A stretch of DNA of 5,231 bases, from positions 1 to 5,231 of the forward strand of contig CALBGD010000406.1 in NCBI GenBank assembly GCA_937893735.1, in the 5' to 3' direction. This DNA comes from an uncultured Clostridia bacterium (GTDB lineage Bacteria; Bacillota; Clostridia; Oscillospirales; Ruminococcaceae). Below, in pieces: positions 1 to 5,231 of the stretch. The translations under genes were made by a program, and so were the position numbers. The number at the start of each line of letters is the position of its first letter. The first letter of the stretch is position 1. The notes under the pieces are model-generated. The model was not told the DNA's origin. It made no database searches and saw only the letters and a list, made by a program, of their open reading frames with translations.

Positions 1-1
1 C

Positions 2-349
2 TACGGGCTCCCGGTGCTTTCCGGCGGACGTTACGACACGCTGCTCGGCGGCTTCGGCAGGAATGCGGCGGCGGTAGGCTTCGCAGTAAATGTTGAGGCG
101 GCGGCGAAGGTGTTTCTGAAAAATACCGCGGCTCCGCTCACAAAGCCGGCTGATGTTCTGGTATTCAGTGAACCGGGCTGTGAGATCTCCGCACTGAACC
201 ATTGCCGCGAGCTGATAGATACCGGGCTGACCGTGTTCAACTCACTGTTCTCAACAGTTGAGGAAGCCGAGAATTACGCAAAGCAGCACGGAATAAAGCG
301 GATAGATATAGTCGGCAGGAATTCCGCTGTTACCGTAAAGGAGGTCTGA
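2..349 (+). CDS. hisZ: ATP phosphoribosyltransferase regulatory subunit HisZ, C-terminal part (5' end outside window)
   Basis: Only the last 115 codons are present, and the reading frame is open from base 2. HisZ is a catalytically inactive paralogue of histidyl-tRNA synthetase that binds short-form HisG and is needed for its activity and for histidine feedback. The visible part begins with a class II synthetase motif 3-like segment (LSGGRYDTLLGGFG), followed by AVGFAVNVEAA, as in the HisRS/HisZ core. About 85 further residues follow, with alternating strand and helix character, which fits the extra C-terminal domain of the longer HisZ proteins. A true HisRS would normally continue with a fuller anticodon-binding domain. 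That comparison and the hisG gene 2 bases downstream favour HisZ. The GTG at base 14 is an internal valine codon and not a start. The ribosome binding site of hisG lies inside the last codons. HisS remains a weak alternative, since the catalytic motifs 1 and 2 are not visible. Confidence 0.88.
   Translation, partial: YGLPVLSGGRYDTLLGGFGRNAAAVGFAVNVEAAAKVFLKNTAAPLTKPADVLVFSEPGCEISALNHCRELIDTGLTVFNSLFSTVEEAENYAKQHGIKRIDIVGRNSAVTVKEV
337..344 (+). promoter_or_regulatory. Ribosome binding site of hisG
   Basis: AAAGGAGG is a near-perfect Shine-Dalgarno sequence 7 bases before the hisG ATG. It lies within the last codons of hisZ, so ribosomes finishing hisZ arrive at it. This fixes the hisG start at 352. 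Confidence 0.85.
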
Positions 350-351
350 GC

Positions 352-984
352 ATGAAGAATAAGACCATCAGAATCGCGCTCACCAAAGGCAGGCTGGAGC
401 AGAAAACCGTTGACCTGCTGGACAAGATAGGCTATGACGTCACCGAGCTGCGCGAAAAGGGCAGACGTCTGATTCTTTCCATACCCGGAGAGGATATCGA
501 GGTAGTTCTTGCAAAGGCCGCAGACGTAATTACATATGTTGAGCATGGGGTATGCGATATCGGAGTTGTCGGCAAGGATACCATAATGGAGCACGGCGGA
601 AAGTTCTTTGAGATAAGCGACCTCGGCTTCGGCAGGTGCAAATTCGCGCTTGCCGGAAAGAAAGGCAGCAATTTCTATGAGGGCTATGGCGTCAAGACAG
701 TCGCTACAAAATACCCCGAGGTCACCCGAAGTTTTTTTGAGAACAAGGGCATGGACGTTGATATCGTAAAAATCGAGGGCTCCGTTGAGCTGGCTCCGCT
801 GGTAGGTCTCGCGGACGGAATCGTGGATATAGTCGAAACCGGAACCACTCTTAAGGAAAACGGTCTGGAGGTCTGGGAGGACGTAGCTCCCATTTCCGCA
901 AGACTTATCGTGAACACAGTAAGCATGAAGCTCAAGCAGCAGCGTATCGCTGAAATAGTTAAGCAGATAGAGGAGAATTTGTGA
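352..984 (+). CDS. hisG: ATP phosphoribosyltransferase catalytic subunit, short form (HisG-S)
   Basis: This enzyme catalyses the first committed step, PRPP + ATP to N1-(5-phosphoribosyl)-ATP + PPi, in the cytoplasm. The product is 210 aa, the length of the short form, which lacks the roughly 80-residue C-terminal histidine-binding domain of long HisG and relies on HisZ. The N-terminus (IRIALTKGRL, residues 6-15) and the phrase DIGVVGKD (69-76) are typical of the family. The full HisG signature is present from Glu146 to Leu167, including the PRPP-binding loop DIVETGTT (159-166). The start is an ATG with a strong ribosome binding site 7 bases upstream, 2 bases after the hisZ stop. The TGA stop shares its last base with the hisD ATG. 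The reading frame is intact. A run of seven T at 732-738 encodes Ser-Phe-Phe and does not break it. Confidence 0.97.
   Translation: MKNKTIRIALTKGRLEQKTVDLLDKIGYDVTELREKGRRLILSIPGEDIEVVLAKAADVITYVEHGVCDIGVVGKDTIMEHGGKFFEISDLGFGRCKFALAGKKGSNFYEGYGVKTVATKYPEVTRSFFENKGMDVDIVKIEGSVELAPLVGLADGIVDIVETGTTLKENGLEVWEDVAPISARLIVNTVSMKLKQQRIAEIVKQIEENL
969..976 (+). promoter_or_regulatory. Ribosome binding site of hisD
   Basis: AGAGGAGA near the end of hisG sits 7 bases before the ATG at 984 but only 4 bases before the in-frame GTG at 981. The spacing favours the ATG as the hisD start. Confidence 0.75.
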
Positions 985-2279
985 TGATAAGGATAATCAA
1001 GGCTGACGGCGAGGAAAAGCAGTTCCTCGCGGAAGTTGAAAAGCGCGCAGGTCAGGTAAATGCGGACGTTGAAAAGACCGTCCGCGGGATTCTCGCAGAC
1101 GTAAAGGAAAACGGCGACGCAGCAGTAAAGAGCTACACCGCAAAGTTCGACTGCCCCAACGCGCAGTATTACAGAGTTCCGGACGAGGCTATACAGGACG
1201 CGCTCACCGAGGCTAACGAGAAAAGCCCGGATTTTGTCAATGCGATGCTGAACGCTGTGGAGAACATAACCGCGTTCCACAATAGACAGAAGCGCGAGGG
1301 CTTCTGCGTTACCGAGGAAAACGGCGTTATCATGGGTCAGCGTGTAAGAGGGCTCGACCGCGTGGGTCTGTACGTCCCCGGCGGCACGGCGGCATATCCC
1401 TCCTCAGTGCTGATGAACGCTATCCCCGCAAAAATTGCAGGCGTTAAGGAGATAATCATGGTAACTCCGCCCCTCAAGGACGGCACGGCGAACAAGGATA
1501 TTCTGGTAGCCGCCGCTCTCTGCGGAGTTGATAAGATCTACCTTGCAGGCGGCGCGCAGGCTGTCGCAGCACTTGCTTATGGAACCGAGGAAATCCCGAG
1601 AGTTTCCAAGATAGTCGGTCCCGGCAATATTTTCGTTGCCACCGCAAAGAAGCTTCTCTACGGAACAGTTGACATTGATATGTTCGCAGGTCCCAGTGAG
1701 ATACTGGTATTCGCAGACGAGACGGCAAATCCTGTTTACCTCGCCGCTGACCTGATGTCACAGGCAGAGCACGACAAGCTTGCAAGCGCCATCATGATCA
1801 CAACAAGCATGGATATCGCTGTAAGGACTCAGGCGGAGATAGAGCGCCAGTCAGCTTACCTGTCCAGAAAGGACATAATCGACTACTCCATGACCAACTA
1901 CGGCGCTATCATCGTCAGCGAGGACAAGGACTACGCCATCGAGCTTGCAAACAAGCTGGCTCCTGAGCACATGGAAGTCGTTGCCGAGAATCCGACCGAG
2001 TACATCGGCAAGATAGACAACGTTGGCTCGCTGTTCCTCGGACAGTATTCACCGGAGCCTCTCGGCGACTACTATGCAGGTCCGAACCACGTTCTTCCTA
2101 CCAGCGGCACGGCAAGATTCTTCTCACCGCTCGGCGTGGACAGCTTCGTTAAGCGCTCCAGCTATATCTGCTACACCAAGGACGCACTGCTTGACGCGGC
2201 TGACGACATCATTCTCATTGCGGAGCGCGAAAAGCTTACCGCGCACGCAAACTCCATCAGGGTACGCAAAGATGGCTGA
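984..2279 (+). CDS. hisD: Histidinol dehydrogenase HisD
   Basis: This zinc enzyme performs the last two steps, oxidising L-histidinol through histidinal to L-histidine with two NAD+. With the ATG start it has 431 aa, the usual length (about 430). Recognisable segments are RVGLYVPGGTAAYPSSVLM (126-144), the glycine-rich LAGGAQAVAALAYGT (187-201), KIVGPGN (209-215) and DMFAGPSEILV (232-242). By comparison with the E. coli enzyme, the zinc ligands should be Gln260, His263, Asp362 and His421, and the catalytic bases Glu328-His329 in APEHME. All are present. The C-terminus TAHANSIRVR is typical. An in-frame GTG lies one codon upstream (981), but the ATG has better Shine-Dalgarno spacing and gives the family-like MIRIIKADG start. 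Its ATG overlaps the hisG stop by one base, and hisB follows after 3 bases, suggesting coupled translation. Confidence 0.97.
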   Translation: MIRIIKADGEEKQFLAEVEKRAGQVNADVEKTVRGILADVKENGDAAVKSYTAKFDCPNAQYYRVPDEAIQDALTEANEKSPDFVNAMLNAVENITAFHNRQKREGFCVTEENGVIMGQRVRGLDRVGLYVPGGTAAYPSSVLMNAIPAKIAGVKEIIMVTPPLKDGTANKDILVAAALCGVDKIYLAGGAQAVAALAYGTEEIPRVSKIVGPGNIFVATAKKLLYGTVDIDMFAGPSEILVFADETANPVYLAADLMSQAEHDKLASAIMITTSMDIAVRTQAEIERQSAYLSRKDIIDYSMTNYGAIIVSEDKDYAIELANKLAPEHMEVVAENPTEYIGKIDNVGSLFLGQYSPEPLGDYYAGPNHVLPTSGTARFFSPLGVDSFVKRSSYICYTKDALLDAADDIILIAEREKLTAHANSIRVRKDG

Positions 2280-2282
2280 AAA

Positions 2283-2867
2283 ATGAACAGAACCGCTGAA
2301 ATAACCAGAAAAACAAAGGAAACTGACATAAGCGTAAAGCTGGACTTAGACGGCGGAGCTCATGCAGATATTTCCACCGGAATCGGCTTTCTCGACCATA
2401 TGCTGACCGCGCTTGCGGTTCACGGCGGATTCAGCCTTGAAGTAGGCGCAAAGGGAGACCTTTACGTTGACGGCCATCACACCGTCGAGGACGTCGGGAT
2501 AGTCCTCGGAATGGCTTTCAAGGAAGCACTCGGTGACAAATCCGGCATAATGCGTTTCGGAAGCGCGTTTGTTCCGATGGACGAATCCCTTGCATTCTGC
2601 GCCCTTGACATCAGCGCCAGACCTTTTCTGGTTTTCAATGCGCAGTTCACAAATGAGAGGGTAGGGGAGTTCGACACCTGCCTTACAGAGGAATTCATGC
2701 GTTCCTTTGCGTTCAACGCAGGAATAACGCTGCACCTCCGCTGTGAGTACGGAAGCAACGACCACCACAAGATAGAGGCGCTGTTCAAAGCGCTTGCCTA
2801 CGCGCTCAAAACCGCAGTGAAGCGCAATACGGACGGCTCCGTGGTATCTACCAAGGGCGTACTGTAA
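2283..2867 (+). CDS. hisB: Imidazoleglycerol-phosphate dehydratase HisB (monofunctional)
   Basis: The enzyme dehydrates imidazole glycerol phosphate to imidazole acetol phosphate. It is a manganese-dependent enzyme that usually forms a 24-subunit assembly. The 194 aa match the monofunctional dehydratase. There is no N-terminal HAD-type histidinol-phosphate phosphatase domain as in the E. coli bifunctional protein, so that activity must come from another gene. Metal-binding motifs are intact: FLDHML (37-41 core, with Asp38 and His39), His47, [11 protein letters not shown] (63-73) and [12 protein letters not shown] (159-170), preceded by His151. The C-terminus STKGVL is the standard ending. The ATG comes 3 bases after the hisD stop and has no clear Shine-Dalgarno sequence, so initiation is probably coupled to hisD. 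The TAA stop overlaps the ATG of the next gene by one base. Confidence 0.97.
   Translation: MNRTAEITRKTKETDISVKLDLDGGAHADISTGIGFLDHMLTALAVHGGFSLEVGAKGDLYVDGHHTVEDVGIVLGMAFKEALGDKSGIMRFGSAFVPMDESLAFCALDISARPFLVFNAQFTNERVGEFDTCLTEEFMRSFAFNAGITLHLRCEYGSNDHHKIEALFKALAYALKTAVKRNTDGSVVSTKGVL
2853..2857 (+). promoter_or_regulatory. Weak ribosome binding site of the Nudix gene
   Basis: AAGGG lies 9 bases before the ATG at 2867, inside the end of hisB. It is weaker than most sites in this operon, and the TAATG stop/start overlap probably helps initiation. Confidence 0.45.
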
Positions 2868-3301
2868 TGCAGGGATACAATCTCATTGCCGTATTTTCGC
2901 CAGACGGAGAGAAAATGCTCATGTGCCGCCGGATAAAGGAGCCATACAAGGGGCTGATTAACTTTGTAGGCGGCAAAATCGAGCCGGGCGAGAGCGGCGA
3001 ACACGCGGCATACCGCGAATTATTTGAGGAAACTGGGATTTCGGACAGGGATATAAAGCTCATACATCTTATGGATTTCAGCTACCCGCTTGACCCATGC
3101 TATGTGGAGGTCTACGCAGGTCAGCTTGTTCATTCCGTGGAGGTTCAGGGAGAGGAAAATCCGCTTTTCTGGAGCGGCCTTGACTGCGACTTCTTCGATA
3201 TGAAACATTATGCCGGCGAGGGAAACATCGGGCACATCATGGAGCACATTAAGCTGAACCGCGATAGGATATTCCTGACAACGAAAGGAACTGCAATATG
3301 A
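2867..3301 (+). CDS. Nudix hydrolase (MutT-like), substrate unknown
   Basis: This is a small cytoplasmic Nudix protein of 144 aa, expected to hydrolyse a nucleoside diphosphate linked to another group with Mg2+. The Nudix box GX5EX7REUXEEXGU is complete at residues 36-58, with the metal-binding core REL-x-EE-x-GI (50-58). The segment before it (LMCRRIKEPYKG, 18-29, then VGGKIEPGE, 34-42) resembles MutT/MTH1-type enzymes such as oxidised-nucleotide diphosphatases. Nothing outside the box identifies a substrate. No signal peptide or membrane segment is evident. The gene starts within the hisB stop (TAATG) and ends in an ATGA overlap with hisH, so it is translated as part of the his operon. It is not a standard histidine enzyme. 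A housekeeping nucleotide-cleaning role is the plain reading. A role on PRPP, PR-ATP or another pathway nucleotide is only a guess. Confidence 0.92.
   Translation: MQGYNLIAVFSPDGEKMLMCRRIKEPYKGLINFVGGKIEPGESGEHAAYRELFEETGISDRDIKLIHLMDFSYPLDPCYVEVYAGQLVHSVEVQGEENPLFWSGLDCDFFDMKHYAGEGNIGHIMEHIKLNRDRIFLTTKGTAI
3284..3290 (+). promoter_or_regulatory. Ribosome binding site of hisH
   Basis: AAAGGAA lies 7 bases before the hisH ATG and inside the last codons of the Nudix gene. It supports the start at 3298 together with the ATGA overlap. Confidence 0.7.
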
Positions 3302-3897
3302 TAGCAATAATCGACTACGGCGCGGGAAACCTGTTCAGCGTGAAGAACGCGCTGGATTTTCTCGGGCTGGAAAACAAAATAACCAACAGCGCCGATGACC
3401 TCAGAAGCGCAGACAGACTGATACTCCCGGGGGTCGGCGCGTTCCCTGACGCAATGAGAATGCTCGGTGAAACCGGACTTATTGATGTTATCAAGGAAGA
3501 AGTCCTGAAAAAGCCGCTGCTGGGTATCTGCCTCGGAATGCAGATGCTCTTCGAAAAGGGCTACGAATTCGGGGAAACCGATGGGCTCGGTCTGATAAAG
3601 GGAAGCGTGAAGCTCATGCACCCGGCAGTGGATCTTCCGGTTCCGCAGATAGGCTGGAACGCCCTCGAAAAGAATGTTCCGTGCAGGCTTCTTGACAGGT
3701 GCGCCGACGGGGAATACGTCTACTTCGTGCACAGCTACGCGGCGGAGTGCGACAGCAGCAATGTAGCGGCATACTGCGACTACGGAATGAAAGTTCCGGC
3801 GCTCGTGTTCGAGGGCAACGTATATGGCGCACAGTTCCACCCGGAAAAGAGCGGAGAAACGGGGCTGAATATCCTGCGTTTCTTTGCGGAGCTTTGA
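3298..3897 (+). CDS. hisH: Imidazole glycerol phosphate synthase, glutaminase subunit HisH
   Basis: HisH is the class I glutamine amidotransferase half of IGP synthase. It releases ammonia from glutamine and passes it to HisF. It has 199 aa, the normal length. The N-terminal IIDYGAGNLFSV (4-15), the oxyanion-strand motif PGVGAF (44-49) and the nucleophile elbow GICLGMQ (76-82, with Cys78) are present. The remaining triad residues are His181 and Glu183 in QFHPEKSG. The interface motif VPQIGWN (115-121) keeps the Gly-Trp-Asn but has Gln117 where many homologues have His. The start codon overlaps the Nudix stop by four bases (ATGA), and a good ribosome binding site precedes it. hisA separates hisH from its partner hisF, which is the common order. 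After its stop the tight packing of the operon ends with an 82-bp gap. Confidence 0.97.
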   Translation: MIAIIDYGAGNLFSVKNALDFLGLENKITNSADDLRSADRLILPGVGAFPDAMRMLGETGLIDVIKEEVLKKPLLGICLGMQMLFEKGYEFGETDGLGLIKGSVKLMHPAVDLPVPQIGWNALEKNVPCRLLDRCADGEYVYFVHSYAAECDSSNVAAYCDYGMKVPALVFEGNVYGAQFHPEKSGETGLNILRFFAEL

Positions 3898-3930
3898 TTT
3901 AGAAATTTGCGTGATAAAGCAGCATTCAAT

Positions 3931-3954
3931 TGCGTAAAAGTTTTACTTTATGCA
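3931..3954 (+). repeat. Inverted repeat / small RNA hairpin between hisH and hisA
   Basis: TGCGTAAA (3931-3938) pairs with TTTATGCA (3947-3954), giving 8 pairs with one G-U, around an 8-base loop. A competing smaller fold exists inside it: GTAAAA (3934-3939) with TTTTAC (3941-3946). A third option pairs ATAAAG (3914-3919) with CTTTAT (3946-3951). The stem is A/T-rich and not followed by a T run, so it is not a normal intrinsic terminator. It could be an RNA processing or stability element, a protein site, or chance in A/T-rich sequence. Confidence 0.45.
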
Positions 3955-3965
3955 GTATAAACCAC

Positions 3966-3973
3966 AAGGAGAA
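3966..3973 (+). promoter_or_regulatory. Ribosome binding site of hisA
   Basis: AAGGAGAA stands with its GGAG core 8 bases before the ATG at 3980. This decides the hisA start. An in-frame ATG at 3950 has no such site and would add ten residues unlike the family. Confidence 0.85.
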
Positions 3974-3979
3974 CTAACT

Positions 3980-4702
3980 ATGATAATTCTTCCGGCAATA
4001 GATATAAAGGACGGAAACTGTGTCCGTCTTTTTAAAGGCGACTACGGAACCGTGCAGAAAGTAGCCGACAGCTACATGGATACAGCGCGCGGCTTTGAAG
4101 CTTCCGGCGCTGAGTGGGTCCACATGGTCGACCTTGACGGAGCCAAGGACGCTACGCAGCAGAATAAGGAAATCTTCATTGACGTTGCCAAAAACACGAA
4201 GCTGAAAGTGGAGGTAGGCGGCGGAATACGCAGTCTGGATACTGTTGAAATGTATCTTAATGCCGGTATTTCCCGGGTAATAATCGGCTCGGCGGCTGTA
4301 AAGGACCCGGAATTTGTAAAGCGCGCCGCAAAGGAGTTCAAGGGGCGCATAGCCGTTGGAATAGACGCCAAGAACGGTTTTGTTGCAACCGAGGGCTGGC
4401 TTGAAACCAGCGGCGTGAACTACATAGACCTCGGAGTTGAAATGTGCCGCGCGGGCGTGCAGTTCTTCATATTCACAGATATAGACAAGGACGGAACGCT
4501 CAGCCGCCCGAATCACTACAAGACAAAGAAGCTCCAGGAAACGCTTGCGCCGCTTGGCGGAAACGTCATTGCAAGCGGCGGGATAAAGACCATCAACAAC
4601 ATAAAGACGCTGAAAAAGAACGGGATTTACGGCGCGATATGCGGTAAATCCATCTATTCCGGAAGTCTTGATCTGGCTCAGGCTGTCCGCGTGGCGGAGT
4701 AA
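3980..4702 (+). CDS. hisA: ProFAR isomerase HisA (phosphoribosylformimino-AICAR-phosphate isomerase)
   Basis: HisA carries out the Amadori rearrangement of ProFAR to PRFAR, the substrate of HisH-HisF. It is a (beta/alpha)8 barrel of 240 aa, the usual length. The N-terminal strand [11 protein letters not shown] carries the catalytic base Asp8. The second catalytic acid is Asp129 in VGIDAKNG (126-133). Thr166-Asp167 of FTDIDKDGT (165-173) matches the conserved strand 6. Phosphate-binding loops are GGGIRS (80-85) at mid-barrel, and ASGGIKT (198-204) with GKSIYSG (222-228) near the end. The two-fold half-barrel repeat is visible in these paired motifs. The start at 3980 is chosen for its strong ribosome binding site and because homologues begin at MIILPAIDI. 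The preceding 82-bp gap is unusual for this operon. hisF follows after 10 bases. In organisms lacking TrpF, HisA homologues (PriA) can be bifunctional, but nothing here shows that. Confidence 0.96.
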   Translation: MIILPAIDIKDGNCVRLFKGDYGTVQKVADSYMDTARGFEASGAEWVHMVDLDGAKDATQQNKEIFIDVAKNTKLKVEVGGGIRSLDTVEMYLNAGISRVIIGSAAVKDPEFVKRAAKEFKGRIAVGIDAKNGFVATEGWLETSGVNYIDLGVEMCRAGVQFFIFTDIDKDGTLSRPNHYKTKKLQETLAPLGGNVIASGGIKTINNIKTLKKNGIYGAICGKSIYSGSLDLAQAVRVAE

Positions 4703-4706
4703 GGAG
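4701..4706 (+). promoter_or_regulatory. Ribosome binding site of hisF
   Basis: AAGGAG overlaps the hisA TAA stop (TAAGGAG) and lies 6 bases before the hisF ATG. It supports the start at 4713 and suggests coupling to hisA. Confidence 0.85.
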
Positions 4707-4712
4707 AAAAAT

Positions 4713-5231
4713 ATGCTTGCTAAGAGAATTATCCCGTGCCTTGACGTGCGCAACGGAAAGGTAGTCAAAGGCGTGAATTTTGAGGGAATCAGGGACGTAG
4801 GCGACCCGGTGGAGCTCGCGATAGAGTACAACCGTCAGGGCGCGGACGAGCTGGTTTTCTATGATATAACAGCTTCATATGAGGGCAGGGGAGTTATGCT
4901 GGACGTTGTAAAGCGCACCGCACAGCAGGTATTCGTGCCGCTGTGCGTTGGCGGCGGGATCAGCTCCGTGCAGGATTTCCGTGATACGCTGAGAGCGGGC
5001 GCCGACAAGGTTTCCGTTAACTCTCAGGCGGTCAAGAATCCGAAGCTTATCAGCGACGCAGCGGAGATTTTCGGAAGCCAGTGCGTTGTGGTGGGAATCG
5101 ACGCAAAGCGCAACGGAAAAGGCGGTTACAGCGTATTTATTAACGGCGGCAGAGTTGACATGAACCTTGATCTCGGCGACTGGGTAAAGGAAATCGAAGA
5201 GCGTGGAGCCGGCGAGATATGCCTGAACTCT
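4713..5231 (+). CDS. hisF: Imidazole glycerol phosphate synthase, cyclase subunit HisF, N-terminal part (3' end outside window)
   Basis: HisF joins ammonia from HisH with PRFAR to give imidazole glycerol phosphate and AICAR. The first 173 codons are present and remain open to the window end. The family is about 250 aa, so roughly the last 80 residues are missing. The start [20 protein letters not shown] contains the catalytic Asp11 and the conserved Lys19. DITAS (51-55), the phosphate loop VGGGISS (79-85), the second catalytic Asp130 in VVGIDAKR (127-133) and GAGEICLNS (165-173) follow in order. The segment after Asp130 (about 144-157, [13 protein letters not shown]) departs from the GGR-x-x-TG-x-D wording I recall for many HisF proteins. 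It is in frame and looks like normal family variation. HisF is the paralogue of HisA and follows it directly. The ribosome binding site overlaps the hisA stop. Confidence 0.96.
   Translation, partial: MLAKRIIPCLDVRNGKVVKGVNFEGIRDVGDPVELAIEYNRQGADELVFYDITASYEGRGVMLDVVKRTAQQVFVPLCVGGGISSVQDFRDTLRAGADKVSVNSQAVKNPKLISDAAEIFGSQCVVVGIDAKRNGKGGYSVFINGGRVDMNLDLGDWVKEIEERGAGEICLNS

Larger units (their letters stand above)
3898..3979 (+). other. hisH-hisA intergenic spacer
   Basis: This 82-bp A/T-rich spacer is the only sizeable gap in the operon. It contains a small inverted repeat (3931-3954), two copies of TTGCGT 23 bp apart (3907 and 3930), and the hisA ribosome binding site. No credible promoter pair or small gene is seen in it. 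Confidence 0.8.

Noticed and set aside
732..738. Run of seven T in hisG as a slippage or frameshift site
   Set aside because: The frame is intact through the run (Ser-Phe-Phe-Glu) and the full downstream HisG signature follows. Nothing suggests programmed slippage.
981..983. GTG as the hisD start
   Set aside because: The ATG directly after it has better spacing from the AGAGGAGA site and gives the family-like N-terminus.
684..1280. Open frame on the - strand opposite hisG and hisD (198 codons)
   Set aside because: It has a hydrophobic-looking stretch but spans the hisG/hisD junction antisense to both, with no support for expression.
3208..3840. Open frame on the - strand opposite hisH (210 codons)
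   Set aside because: It is antisense to hisH, which carries an intact Cys-His-Glu triad. The peptide shows no recognisable domain.
3931..3954. Inverted repeat as a Rho-independent terminator after hisH
   Set aside because: The stem is A/T-rich and no T run follows on either strand.
3930..3961. Possible internal promoter before hisA: TTGCGT (3930-3935) and TATAAA (3956-3961)
   Set aside because: The 20-bp spacer is too long, there is no TGn extension, and transcription would begin about inside the hisA ribosome binding site.
3950..3979. Upstream in-frame ATG as the hisA start
   Set aside because: It has no Shine-Dalgarno sequence, lies in the hairpin arm, and would add ten residues before the conserved MIILPAID start.
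3974..4831. Long open frame on the - strand opposite hisA and the start of hisF (285 codons)
   Set aside because: It lies entirely antisense to two genes with complete family motifs, has no ribosome binding site or family resemblance that I can see, and crosses the hisA/hisF junction. It is a by-product of codon bias.

Overview
The window is an internal piece of a bacterial histidine biosynthesis operon. All genes lie on the + strand and both ends are cut inside genes. The order is hisZ (3' end only), hisG, hisD, hisB, a Nudix hydrolase gene, hisH, hisA, hisF (5' end only). Six of the seven his products carry intact family motifs in the part that is visible. HisZ is judged from its motif 3 and its position before hisG.

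The short HisG (210 aa, no C-terminal regulatory domain) paired with HisZ, the monofunctional HisB dehydratase, the strong purine-rich ribosome binding sites and a G+C content near 50% by eye point to a Firmicute of class Clostridia. Protein wording, for example in the Nudix box region, looks Ruminococcus/Oscillospiraceae-like. That placement is inference from memory of the families and not from a search.

Layout: from hisZ to hisH the genes are packed with gaps or overlaps of -4 to +3 bases, a pattern of translational coupling. The only real intergenic space is 82 bp between hisH and hisA. It holds a small A/T-rich inverted repeat and then the hisA ribosome binding site. hisA and hisF are 10 bp apart, and the hisF ribosome binding site overlaps the hisA stop codon. 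No stretch above 300 bases lacks a gene. No promoter, T-box or his leader can be seen, because the operon start lies upstream of the window.

How the genes work together: HisZ-HisG condenses PRPP with ATP (step 1). HisA isomerises ProFAR to PRFAR. HisH-HisF uses glutamine ammonia to make imidazole glycerol phosphate and AICAR. HisB dehydrates that product, and HisD performs the final double oxidation of histidinol to histidine. PR-ATP pyrophosphohydrolase (hisE), PR-AMP cyclohydrolase (hisI), the aminotransferase (hisC) and histidinol-phosphate phosphatase are not in the window and must be outside it. The one member not belonging to the standard pathway is the Nudix hydrolase between hisB and hisH, which is joined to both neighbours by overlapping stop/start codons. 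It is the most interesting item here. I see no evidence of a mobile element, CRISPR array, RNA gene or defence system.
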